In this document: in pieces, positions 17,726 through 28,794 of the stretch
Layout: each line of letters starts with the position of its first letter
Position numbering within the stretch: the stretch's first letter is position 1
Assembly (NCBI RefSeq): GCF_000717175.1
Contig: NZ_JNYD01000005.1
Coordinates: forward strand, 265,810 to 329,809
Length of the DNA stretch: 64,000 bases
From: Pseudonocardia autotrophica
GTDB taxonomy: Bacteria > Actinomycetota > Actinomycetes > Mycobacteriales > Pseudonocardiaceae
Direction of reading: 5' to 3'
Translations under genes and position numbers: made by a program
Notes under the pieces: generated by a model
The model's input: only the letters and a program-made list of their open reading frames with translations
Told to the model about the DNA's origin: nothing
Database searches by the model: none

Positions 17726-18531
17726 CCGTCACGCTCGACCGGAACGCCGACGGCACGATCGCGACCCTCAGGTTCGCGAGCGACCACCCGATGAACGTCT
17801 TCACCGTCGACACGCTGGAGGCGCTGCGGGAGAAGGTGGCCGAGGTCGCGGCCGACCGCGCCGTCCGCGTCCTGGTGCTCACCGGCAAGGACACCGTCTT
17901 CTCCGGCGGCGCCGACCTGGGCTACCTCGGCTCGCTCGACGACGACGCCTACAAGCACTACATCGCCACCGAGTACACGCTGTTCGCCGAGGTGGAGGAC
18001 CTGCCGCTGATCACCGTCGCGGCGCTCGCGGGGCCTTGCGTCGGGAACGCGACCGAGCTGGCGCTGGCCTGCGACTTCCGGATCTGCACGCCGGACGTCC
18101 GGATCGGGCTGCCGGAGATGAAGGTCGGCTTCGTCTCCCCCGCCCAGCGGCTCACCGCCTACGTCGGCATCGGCAAGGCCAAGGAGCTGATCTACAGCGG
18201 CCGGCTGGTGCCCGCCGCGGAGGCGCTCGAGCTGGGCCTCGTCACCACGGTGGCGGACGACCTCGCCGCCGAGGTCGAGAAGGCGACGCAGCGGTACGCC
18301 GCGTACTCCGCCTACGCCCTGCCGCTCACCAAGCTGGGCATCCACCGCTGCTACGGCCTGGCCGGCGACGGACCCAGCCGGGCCTACGACGCCGAGGAGC
18401 AGGCCGCGGCGTTCGCCACCTTCCGCGGACCGGACTACGCCGAGGGTGCGGCGGCGGCGCTCGAGGGCCGCCGGCCCCGGTTCACCGCGCAGCGTCCCGC
18501 GTCGACCGACGAGATCCTGAAGGGCGAGTAG
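17722..18531 (+). CDS. Enoyl-CoA hydratase/isomerase (crotonase) family protein
   Basis: Crotonase-fold enzyme of 269 residues. It has the CoA-binding oxyanion segment FSGGADLGYL, the motif GPCVGNATELALACDFRI (containing one acidic catalytic position) and LPEMKVGFVSP, where family hydratases carry the second glutamate. It likely hydrates or isomerises an enoyl-CoA in the pathway encoded here. AAAGGAG precedes the ATG, which overlaps the CoA-transferase stop. The C-terminal ~60 residues are longer and more helical than in short-chain hydratases. Confidence 0.9.
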   Translation: MTVTLDRNADGTIATLRFASDHPMNVFTVDTLEALREKVAEVAADRAVRVLVLTGKDTVFSGGADLGYLGSLDDDAYKHYIATEYTLFAEVEDLPLITVAALAGPCVGNATELALACDFRICTPDVRIGLPEMKVGFVSPAQRLTAYVGIGKAKELIYSGRLVPAAEALELGLVTTVADDLAAEVEKATQRYAAYSAYALPLTKLGIHRCYGLAGDGPSRAYDAEEQAAAFATFRGPDYAEGAAAALEGRRPRFTAQRPASTDEILKGE

Positions 18532-19452
18532 ATGATCGTCGACTTCCTGGCGGGCGCCGTGCCCGACGAGGACGCGTTCACCCTCTCCGAGGCCGTCACG
18601 AACGGCCGGCTGCGCGGCTACGCCGAGCACTTCGGCGGCACCCTGAAGCCCGCGCGCACCCACGCCGAGGTCACCGAGCGCTGGCAGGCCGCGCGGGAGG
18701 CCGCCCGGGGGCGGGTGCCCTCCGAGGAGGACTTCCTCCGGATGCTCGCCGACGGTGGCATCGGGCTCGCCGGCGTCTACACCGAGTCCTTCGGCTCCCG
18801 GCTGGGCGTGCCCACCGCGGACAACGGGGTGGTCGCGGACTTCGTCAAGCGGCACTCGGACAAGGTCGTCGGGTTCGGCGGCGTGGACCCGTGGGAGATC
18901 GACGCGGCCCGCACCGTCGACGAGGCCGTCGAGCTGGGGCTCTCCGGCGTCGTGCTGTCCCCGTTCAAGCAGCAGCTGCTGCCGGACGACCCGCGGATGG
19001 CCCGGGTCTACGGCCGCTGCGAGGCCCTCGGCGTCCCGGTCCTGCTGCACACCGGGATCAACTGGTCGCTCGACGCCGCCTACGACGTGGGCCACCCGCG
19101 GTACATCGACGCGGTCGCGACCGCGTTCCCGGACCTGAAGCTCGTCGCACTGCACGCGGCGTGGCCGTGGGTCGAGGACATGATGATGGTGACCTGGCGG
19201 CACGAGAACGTGTACGTCGACCTGTCGGCGCACCGTCCGCGCACCTTCACGCGGCCGAACTCGGGCTGGGAGTCGTTGCTGCAGTTCGGGAACCGGCAGC
19301 TCGCCGACAAGGTCCTCTTCGCCTCGACCTGGACGCTGCTCGGCGTCCCGCCCGCCGACCTGGTCGCCGAGGTCCGTGCACTCCCGCTGAAGGACGACGT
19401 CATGGACAAGTGGCTGGGCGGCAACGCCCTGCGCCTCCTCGGGAGGGAGTAG
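18532..19452 (+). CDS. Amidohydrolase-related (COG2159) protein with degenerate metal site
   Basis: TIM-barrel protein of 306 residues with the shape of the ACMSD/amidohydrolase-2 family (GVVLSPFKQQLLPDDPRM, LGVPVLLHTGINWS, KLVALHAAWPWVEDM, VYVDLSAH, DKVLFAST). However, the usual N-terminal metal pair H-x-H is replaced: the protein begins MIVDFLAGAVP where relatives read D-x-H-x-H. The usual final metal aspartate (L-F-x-S-D) is threonine here (LFASTWT). It may be a pseudoenzyme or a non-metal hydratase/decarboxylase. It starts directly after the crotonase stop and is followed by the acyl-CoA ligase. Confidence 0.83.
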   Translation: MIVDFLAGAVPDEDAFTLSEAVTNGRLRGYAEHFGGTLKPARTHAEVTERWQAAREAARGRVPSEEDFLRMLADGGIGLAGVYTESFGSRLGVPTADNGVVADFVKRHSDKVVGFGGVDPWEIDAARTVDEAVELGLSGVVLSPFKQQLLPDDPRMARVYGRCEALGVPVLLHTGINWSLDAAYDVGHPRYIDAVATAFPDLKLVALHAAWPWVEDMMMVTWRHENVYVDLSAHRPRTFTRPNSGWESLLQFGNRQLADKVLFASTWTLLGVPPADLVAEVRALPLKDDVMDKWLGGNALRLLGRE

Positions 19453-19454
19453 CC

Positions 19455-20972
19455 GTGCTGGTCTCGGACATCATCCGGAACAACGCCCGGGCCCGCGGCG
19501 GCTCGGTGGCCCTCGTCGTCGACGGGCGCGAGATCACCTACGCCGCGCTCCAGGAGCTCGTCGAGGAGACCGCCGGGGCGCTCACGGCCCGCGGGATCGG
19601 CTACGGCGACCGGGTCGCGGTGCTGGCGAAGAACAGCCTGGAGTACGTCCAGCTCTACTTCGCGACGGCCGCGCTCGGCGCGATCCTCGTTCCGCTCAAC
19701 TTCTGGCACCGCGGTGCCGAGCACGCGTACACGATCGGCGACTCCGAGCCCGCGCTCTGGTTCGTCGAGGCGCAGTACGACGAGGTGTCGCAGGAGGCCC
19801 GCGCCGCGCACCCGGAGCTGCCGGTGCTGCGGATCCCGGGCCCGGAGGGCGACCGCGCCGACTGGGAGGCGTTCAGCGCCGCCGCCGTCGACGTGCCGCC
19901 CGTGACGGTCGACGAGCGCGACCCGCACATGATCCTCTACACCTCGGGGACCACCGGGAAACCCAAGGGCGCCATGCTCTCCCACCGCCGGACCGTCGAC
20001 GACGGACTGGCGATGGCATCGACGCTGCGGGCGAACGACCGCGACGTCTTCATGAACTACTTCCCGCCCTTCCACGTGGGCAACTGGGACCACATGAAGC
20101 CGTTCCTGCTCATGGGCGCGACGGTGATCCTGCTGCGGGAGTTCGATCCCGACGTGGTGCTGGACCTGCTCCCGCGGCACCGGGTCTCGGTGATCCTCGG
20201 CGTGCCGACGATGCTGCACGCGCTGATCACCCACCCGCGCTTCCCGGACACCGACACCTCGTCGGTCCGGCTGCTCTACTACGGCGCCTACGACCCCAGC
20301 GGGATCATGGACCGCACGGCCGACGCGTTCGGCGCCCGCGAGGGCAAGGTGCAGTTCGCGCACACCTACGGCCTCACGGAGGGCGGCCCGTTCGTCACCT
20401 GGTGCCCGCCGGAGGACGTCTTCGACCGGTGGGGCTCGATCGGGCGCGCCATGCCCGGCGTCGACGTCGCCCTCCTCGACGACGACGGCAACGAGGTCCC
20501 GCCCGGCGAGCCCGGCGAGATCTGCGTCCGGGGCCCGCGGATGAGCGGGTACTGGCGCAACGAGGAGGCGTCGAAGACGGCGCTCGCCGGCGACCGGCTG
20601 CACACCGGCGACATCGCCGTCGCCGACGCCGACGGGTTCCTCACCATCGTCGACCGCAAGAAGGACATGATCCGCTCGGGCGGCCAGAACGTGTGGTCGA
20701 AGGAGGTCGAGGACTGCCTGGCCAAGCACCCGGGCGTCGCCGACGCGGCGGTGATCGGCCTGCCGGACCCGGTGTACGAGGAGCAGGTCGTCGCGGTCGT
20801 GGTGCCGACGGGTGAGCCCTCGGAGGCGCTGGCCGCGGAGCTCACCGCGTTCGTGAAGGCGCACCTGGCGGGCTACAACACGCCCAAGCAGGTCCACTTC
20901 GTCGACGAGTTCCCCCGCACCGCGGTCGGCAAGATCCAGAAGCACGTGCTCCGGGAGCGCTTCGGAAACTGA
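19455..20972 (+). CDS. AMP-dependent acyl-CoA synthetase/ligase
   Basis: Adenylate-forming ligase of 505 residues that activates a carboxylic acid with ATP and joins it to CoA. Core motifs are intact: P-loop YTSGTTGKPKGAM (about residue 162), YGLTEGG, the GDIAVADADGF hinge, DRKKDMIRSGGQNV and the C-terminal catalytic lysine in TAVGKIQKHVLRE. The GTG start follows the preceding stop by two bases and is preceded by GGGAGGGAG. It closes the TetR-controlled operon. Medium- or long-chain and aryl acids are all possible substrates. Confidence 0.94.
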   Translation: MLVSDIIRNNARARGGSVALVVDGREITYAALQELVEETAGALTARGIGYGDRVAVLAKNSLEYVQLYFATAALGAILVPLNFWHRGAEHAYTIGDSEPALWFVEAQYDEVSQEARAAHPELPVLRIPGPEGDRADWEAFSAAAVDVPPVTVDERDPHMILYTSGTTGKPKGAMLSHRRTVDDGLAMASTLRANDRDVFMNYFPPFHVGNWDHMKPFLLMGATVILLREFDPDVVLDLLPRHRVSVILGVPTMLHALITHPRFPDTDTSSVRLLYYGAYDPSGIMDRTADAFGAREGKVQFAHTYGLTEGGPFVTWCPPEDVFDRWGSIGRAMPGVDVALLDDDGNEVPPGEPGEICVRGPRMSGYWRNEEASKTALAGDRLHTGDIAVADADGFLTIVDRKKDMIRSGGQNVWSKEVEDCLAKHPGVADAAVIGLPDPVYEEQVVAVVVPTGEPSEALAAELTAFVKAHLAGYNTPKQVHFVDEFPRTAVGKIQKHVLRERFGN

Positions 20973-20980
20973 CGCCACCC

Positions 20981-21134
20981 GCGAGTCGGGACTTCCGGCA
21001 CCGCGAGTCGGGAGCTCCGGCACCGCGAGTCGGGAGCTCCCGCACCGCGAGTCGGGAGCTCCCGCACCGCGAGTCGGGAGCTCCCGCACCGCGAGTCGGG
21101 AGCTCCGGCACCGCGAGTCGGGAGTTCCCGCCTC
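20981..21134. repeat. Seven-copy 22-bp tandem repeat
   Basis: Seven head-to-tail copies of a 22-base unit, consensus cgcgagtcgggagctcccgc plus ac, start eight bases after the acyl-CoA ligase stop. The unit contains a GGGAGCTCC palindrome. Units vary only at the c/g before gc and, in the first and last copies, at the gct triplet. Copies are contiguous, with no spacers, so this is not CRISPR. A single degenerate copy recurs at 27064-27080 after another gene. Confidence 0.9.
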
Positions 21135-21314
21135 GCGAGCGTGGAGCGGCGGCGATCCGCGCCGCCGTCACGACACGTCCATCGCGATCACCTGCCCGAC
21201 CCGGGCGGGTCCGCACCGTGCCCTCCCCACCGGTCGCCGGTGTGGTGCAGCGGCACCGCTCGACGTTCGGCACGACCCCCGCACGACCCCAGCGACGAAC
21301 CAGGAGAGGCACCC

Positions 21315-21701
21315 ATGACCGACCCCTCCGAGCCGGCACCCCCGGCTCCCGACACCCCGGGCTCCGCGCTGTCCCGCGCCGCCGCCGTCACCGCGACGCC
21401 GGCGTTCGCCCAGCTCGTGCGCAGCCGGAACCGCTTCGCCGTCCCCGCGGCCGCGCTCGGCTTCGGCGCCTACCTGCTCGTCATCGTGCTGTCCGGCTTC
21501 ACCCCCGTGCTCAACGGCAAGGCGGTGGGGCAGCTGAGCTGGACGTTCGTGCTCACCGCGCTGATCTTCCCGCTGGTCTGGCTGCTGTGCGGGCTCTACA
21601 CCCGGCGGGCCGCGCAGTGGGACGAGCTGGCGGACCGGGCGATCGCGGAGTCCGGCGTCGAGACCCGGGCCACCGCCCCGACGGCCGAGAAGGGGCTGTA
21701 G
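21315..21701 (+). CDS. DUF485 family small membrane protein
   Basis: 128-residue protein with two transmembrane helices (FAVPAAALGFGAYLLVIVL, SWTFVLTALIFPLVWLLCG) and the DUF485 pattern LVRSRNRFAVP. DUF485 proteins (YjcH type) are encoded just upstream of ActP-like acetate/solute:sodium symporters and probably assist them. Here the symporter starts three bases after this stop. AGGAGAGG precedes the ATG. Confidence 0.9.
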   Translation: MTDPSEPAPPAPDTPGSALSRAAAVTATPAFAQLVRSRNRFAVPAAALGFGAYLLVIVLSGFTPVLNGKAVGQLSWTFVLTALIFPLVWLLCGLYTRRAAQWDELADRAIAESGVETRATAPTAEKGL

Positions 21702-21703
21702 CG

Positions 21704-23215
21704 ATGAGTGCCGACCCGATCACGATCGCGATCTTCGTCGCGGTCATCCTGCTGACACTGGCCATCACGGCGTGGGCCGGCCGCCGCAACCGCGACGCGG
21801 GCTCGCACTACGTCGCGGGCGGGCAGATCACCGGCTGGCAGAACGGCCTCGCGATCTGCGGCGACCTGCTCTCCGCCTCGACCTTCCTCGGCGTCGCCGG
21901 CATCCTCGCGCTGCAGGGTGTCTACGGCTTCTACCTGGTCGCTGGCGGGCTCGTCGCCTTCCTCCTGGTCCTGCTGCTCGTGGCCGAGCCGCTGCGCAAC
22001 CTGGGCCGCTACACGATCGCCGACGTCCTCTCGAGCCGCTTCCGGTCGAAGGGTGTGCGGGCGGTGATGGCGGTGAACACCCTGGTGGTCACGGTCTTCT
22101 ACATGATCGCGCAGCTGGTCGGCGCCGGCGTGCTGATCAGCCTGCTGATCGACGTGCCGTACTGGGTGGCGGTGATCGTCGTCGGCGTGCTGATGGCCGT
22201 CTACATCACCATCGGCGGCATGCTCGCCACGACCTGGATCCAGATCGTCAAGGCCGTCATGCTGCTCGCCGCGCTGGCGGTGCTGGTGGTGCTGGTCCTC
22301 GCGCGGTTCGGCTGGAACCCGATGGCGCTGTTCCAGGCGGTCTCCGAGGCGTCGCCGACCGACCTGTTCTCCCGCGCGACCGGGTTCGTCCCCGGGCTGG
22401 ACCTGCTGTCCGTGGCGATCGCCCAGGTGCTCGGCACCGCGGCCCTGCCGCACATCCTGATCCGGTTCTTCACCGTGCCCGACGCGAAGGTGGCCCGGAA
22501 GTCGATGAGCGTCGCCCTGTGGATCCTCGGGCTCGCGTTCCTCGCGATGCCGTTCATCGGCTACGGCGCGGCGGCGATCGTCGGGCAGGCGCAGGTGGCC
22601 GCGGCGAACAAGGCCGGGAACCTCGCCGCCCCGCAGCTGGCCGAGATGCTCGGCGGCCCGGTGCTGTTCGCGCTGATCTCCGCCGTGGCGTTCGCGACGA
22701 TCCTCGCGGTCGTCGCCGGCCTGGTCATCGCGGGCTCGGGCGCGGTGGCGCACGACATCTACAGCTCGCTGATCCGCAAGGGCAAGGCGTCCGACGCCGA
22801 GCAGGTCAAGGCGGGCCGCATCGCCGCCGTCGCCATCGCCGCGGTGTCGATCGTGCTGGCGCTCGGCGCACAGAACACCAACATCGCCCTGCTCGCGCTG
22901 ATGGCGGTGGTGGTCGCGGCCAGCGCCAACGTCCCGGTGCTCGTGCTGCTGCTGTTCTGGCGGCGGCTGAACACCACCGGCGTGATCGTCGGCGTGGTGG
23001 CCGGACTGGTCAGCTCGGTCGTCCTGGTGCTCGTCGGGCCGGGCGTGATGGGGACCGCGGCGCTCTACCCGCTCTCCTACCCGACTCTCGTGTCGGTGCC
23101 GATCGGCTTCCTCGGGTGCTGGCTCGGCACCGTCCTCAGCAGGCCGCGGCCGGGGGCCGAGGCGCCGTACGACGAGATGCACGTGCAGGCGATGACCGGG
23201 CGCTCGGTCGTCTGA
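21704..23215 (+). CDS. Solute:sodium symporter (cation/acetate symporter ActP-like)
   Basis: Integral membrane transporter of 503 residues with about 13 hydrophobic helices, solute:sodium symporter family. Family features include YVAGGQITGWQNGLAICGD, ASTFLGVAG, GTAALPHILIRFFTVPDAK and AVVAGLVIAGSGAVAHDIY. It probably takes up short-chain monocarboxylates such as acetate or propionate. The pair with DUF485 is conserved. It ends at a strong terminator (23223-23261). Confidence 0.92.
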   Translation: MSADPITIAIFVAVILLTLAITAWAGRRNRDAGSHYVAGGQITGWQNGLAICGDLLSASTFLGVAGILALQGVYGFYLVAGGLVAFLLVLLLVAEPLRNLGRYTIADVLSSRFRSKGVRAVMAVNTLVVTVFYMIAQLVGAGVLISLLIDVPYWVAVIVVGVLMAVYITIGGMLATTWIQIVKAVMLLAALAVLVVLVLARFGWNPMALFQAVSEASPTDLFSRATGFVPGLDLLSVAIAQVLGTAALPHILIRFFTVPDAKVARKSMSVALWILGLAFLAMPFIGYGAAAIVGQAQVAAANKAGNLAAPQLAEMLGGPVLFALISAVAFATILAVVAGLVIAGSGAVAHDIYSSLIRKGKASDAEQVKAGRIAAVAIAAVSIVLALGAQNTNIALLALMAVVVAASANVPVLVLLLFWRRLNTTGVIVGVVAGLVSSVVLVLVGPGVMGTAALYPLSYPTLVSVPIGFLGCWLGTVLSRPRPGAEAPYDEMHVQAMTGRSVV

Positions 23216-23222
23216 CCAGGCG

Positions 23223-23261
23223 ATTCGGGCCCGCCCGGGAAATCTCGGGCGGGCTCCGAAT
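23223..23261 (+). terminator. Terminator after the symporter gene
   Basis: Two-part stem: outer attcgg/ccgaat and inner gcccgcccggga against tctcgggcgggc with one wobble-type mismatch, beginning seven bases after the stop. Confidence 0.75.
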
Positions 23262-23333
23262 TGAGGACAGGATCTGACCGGAGGGGTCCGTAGCGTCGTA
23301 CCCGTCAGCAGGAACCGACGAGAGGCGGACGCC

Positions 23334-23852
23334 ATGACCACCACCGAGATCCCCACCCTGACCGGCGAGAAGGCGGACCTGCTGGGGACGCTCGCCCAGC
23401 ACCGGTTCCTGTTCCGGCACACCGTCCAGGGGCTCACGAACGAGCAGGCGGCACTGACGCCGACCGCGAGCGAGCTGTGCCTCGGCGGGCTGATCAAGCA
23501 CGTCGCGTACGGCGAGCGGAACTGGATCACCTTCGTGCTGGAGGGGACCTCCGCCATGGAGTTCACCGAGGCGTCGTTCGCCGAGCACACGAACAGCTTC
23601 CGGATGCTCCCCGGCGAGACCCTGGAGGGCCTCCTCGCCGAGTACGAGCGGATCGCGGAGCGGACCGAGGCCGTGGTCGCCGCGCTGCCCTCGCTCGACC
23701 TCTCCCACCCGCTGCCCGAGGCGCCCTGGTTCACCGAGGAGGCCTGGTCGGCGCGCCGCGTCCTCACCCACATCATCGCCGAGACGGCCCAGCACGCCGG
23801 GCACGCGGACATCCTGCGCGAGACGATCGACGGCCAGAAGACGATGGGCTGA
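23334..23852 (+). CDS. DinB/DUF664 family protein
   Basis: Four-helix-bundle protein, 172 residues. The histidine set expected for the metal site is present: LIKHVAYGERNW and HIIAETAQHAGHADILRETIDG. Many actinobacterial members are mycothiol- or bacillithiol-dependent transferases or hydrolases of unknown substrate; mca at 39-40 kb shows that mycothiol chemistry exists in this organism. It stands alone with its own short upstream region. Confidence 0.9.
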   Translation: MTTTEIPTLTGEKADLLGTLAQHRFLFRHTVQGLTNEQAALTPTASELCLGGLIKHVAYGERNWITFVLEGTSAMEFTEASFAEHTNSFRMLPGETLEGLLAEYERIAERTEAVVAALPSLDLSHPLPEAPWFTEEAWSARRVLTHIIAETAQHAGHADILRETIDGQKTMG

Positions 23853-23887
23853 CGATCGCCGCGCGACTGTCGGTGGGCACTGCTTCA

Positions 23888-25417
23888 ATGCGGACCGTGC
23901 TGCTCCACCACGTCGTCGGGACCTCGGCCGCGGTCGGCGCCACCCGCTCCCGCAAGGAGAAGTCGGCGGCGCTGGCCGCGCTGCTGAACCTGGCCGGGCC
24001 GGAGGAGGTCGCGCCGGCCACGGCCTGGCTCGCGGGCGAGCCGCGCCAGGGGCGGATCGGCACCGGCTGGCGCACCCTCTCGGGCCTGGCCGGTGCCCCC
24101 GCCGCCGAACCGACGCTCGCCGTCGCACAGGTCGACTCGCTCCTCACCGAGCTGGCCGGCACCTCCGGGGCAGGGTCGGCGAGGCGCCGTCGCGAGCTGC
24201 TTTCGTCGCTGTTCGGCGCGGCGACCGAGGAGGAACAGGCCTTCCTCGTCCGGCTGCTCACTGGGGAGCTGCGGCAGGGGGCGCTGGAGGGCGTGATGCT
24301 CGACGCGATCGCCGCGGCCGCCGAGGTTCCCGCGGCCGTGGTGCGGCGCGCGTTCATGCTCTCCGGCCGGCTCCCGGAGACCGCCGCGCTGGCCCTGTCC
24401 GAGGGCGCCGCCGGGCTCGAGGGGGTGCGGCTGGAGGTCGGGCGGCCGGTGCGGCCCATGCTCGCCGGCCCCGGGTCGTCGCTCGACGCGGCGCTCGAGT
24501 CGCTGGGCGAGGAGGTCACCGTCGAGTACAAGCTCGACGGCGCGCGCATCCAGGTGCACCGCTCGGGCGAGGAGGTCCGGGTGTGGACGCGCACGCTGCG
24601 CGAGGTCACCGAGGGCGTGCCGGAGCTGGTCGCGCGGGTGCGGGCGCTGCCGTGCACCGCCGCGGTGCTCGACGGCGAGACCCTGGCGCTCGACGACGAC
24701 GGCCGTCCCCGCAAGTTCCAGGACACGATGTCGCGCTTCGGGTCCGAGGGCTCCGAGGAGGTGCTCCTCAGCCCGTTCTTCTTCGACCTGCTCCATCTCG
24801 ACGGCCGCGACCTCCTCGACGAGCCCCTGGCCACCCGGCTCGACGCGCTCGCCGGCCTCCTCGCCGAGCCGGCGCAGGCCCCGCTGCGTATGCCGGGCGT
24901 CCGCCGGCCCACCCCGGACCAGGCCGCGGACGTGCTCGACGGGGCGCTGTCGGCCGGGCACGAGGGCGTCGTCGTCAAGGCGCTCGACGCCCCGTACGCG
25001 GCCGGGCGGCGCGGGAAGAGCTGGCAGAAGGTCAAGCCGGTGCACACGCTCGACCTCGTGGTGCTCGGCGCCGAGTGGGGCTACGGCCGCCGCACCGGCA
25101 CGCTCTCCAACATCCACCTCGGCGCGCGGGACCCGGACGGCGGCCCGCCGATCATGGTCGGCAAGACCTTCAAGGGCATGACGGACGAGCTGCTCGCCTG
25201 GCAGACGAAGGAGTTCCCCGGCCACGCGGTGCACGACGACGGGCACGTGGTCGAGATGCGCCCCGAGCTCGTCGTCGAGATCGCCCTCGACGGCGCCCAG
25301 CGCAGCGTCCGCTACCCCGGCGGCGTCGCCCTCCGCTTCGCCCGGGTCCTCCGCTACCGCCCCGACAAGACCCCCGCCGAGGCCGACACGATCGACGCGA
25401 TCCGCGCTCTGCTGTAA
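23888..25417 (+). CDS. ligB: ATP-dependent DNA ligase
   Basis: Single-polypeptide ATP-dependent ligase, 509 residues, same size as M. tuberculosis LigB (Rv3062). Residues 1-190 are the N-terminal DNA-binding domain; the nucleotidyl lysine is Lys215 in EYKLDGARIQVHR (motif I); later motifs DGETLAL, FFFDLLHLDG, EGVVVKALDAPY and SWQKVKPVHTLDLVVLG follow in order; the OB-fold closes the protein. It is an accessory nick-sealing ligase alongside essential NAD-dependent LigA. The start at 23888 lacks an obvious ribosome-binding site. Confidence 0.94.
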   Translation: MRTVLLHHVVGTSAAVGATRSRKEKSAALAALLNLAGPEEVAPATAWLAGEPRQGRIGTGWRTLSGLAGAPAAEPTLAVAQVDSLLTELAGTSGAGSARRRRELLSSLFGAATEEEQAFLVRLLTGELRQGALEGVMLDAIAAAAEVPAAVVRRAFMLSGRLPETAALALSEGAAGLEGVRLEVGRPVRPMLAGPGSSLDAALESLGEEVTVEYKLDGARIQVHRSGEEVRVWTRTLREVTEGVPELVARVRALPCTAAVLDGETLALDDDGRPRKFQDTMSRFGSEGSEEVLLSPFFFDLLHLDGRDLLDEPLATRLDALAGLLAEPAQAPLRMPGVRRPTPDQAADVLDGALSAGHEGVVVKALDAPYAAGRRGKSWQKVKPVHTLDLVVLGAEWGYGRRTGTLSNIHLGARDPDGGPPIMVGKTFKGMTDELLAWQTKEFPGHAVHDDGHVVEMRPELVVEIALDGAQRSVRYPGGVALRFARVLRYRPDKTPAEADTIDAIRALL

Positions 25418-25600
25418 CCCGCCCGAACACGACCCCCCAGAGGAGCACGCCCTTCCGCAACCGGGCCGATCGACCGCTTCGTGCGCGCACCGGCGTCGGT
25501 AGCCTCACCGGCCCACGGCCGTGCCTGCTCACGCCCGATCGTGTCCGCGATCGGCACGTCACACGACCGCCCACGCGGCGGCCGGGTCGAGAGGTGCGCC

Positions 25601-28709
<3,109 letters not shown>

Positions 28710-28715
28710 GAGAAC

Positions 28716-28766
28716 TTGTCCACAGAGGCTGGTGACTGTCCACAGGATCCAGAAGGACCTGTGGAC
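28716..28766. promoter_or_regulatory. Cluster of three DnaA-box-like motifs
   Basis: TTGTCCACA (28716-28724) is an exact actinobacterial-type DnaA box; CTGTCCACA (28736-28744) differs by one base; TGTGGAC (28760-28766) is an opposite-strand partial match. All lie in the gap before the AbiEi-like gene. Could bind DnaA or simply be part of the promoter. Confidence 0.45.
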
Positions 28767-28794
28767 CGGCGCGGACGTCGCCCATGGTCGACCC

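Noticed and set aside
20981..21134. CRISPR array
   Set aside because: The 22-base units are contiguous with no spacers, and no cas gene is near.
28716..28766. Chromosomal origin
   Set aside because: Only three DnaA-box-like sites and no dnaA, dnaN, parAB or rnpA nearby.
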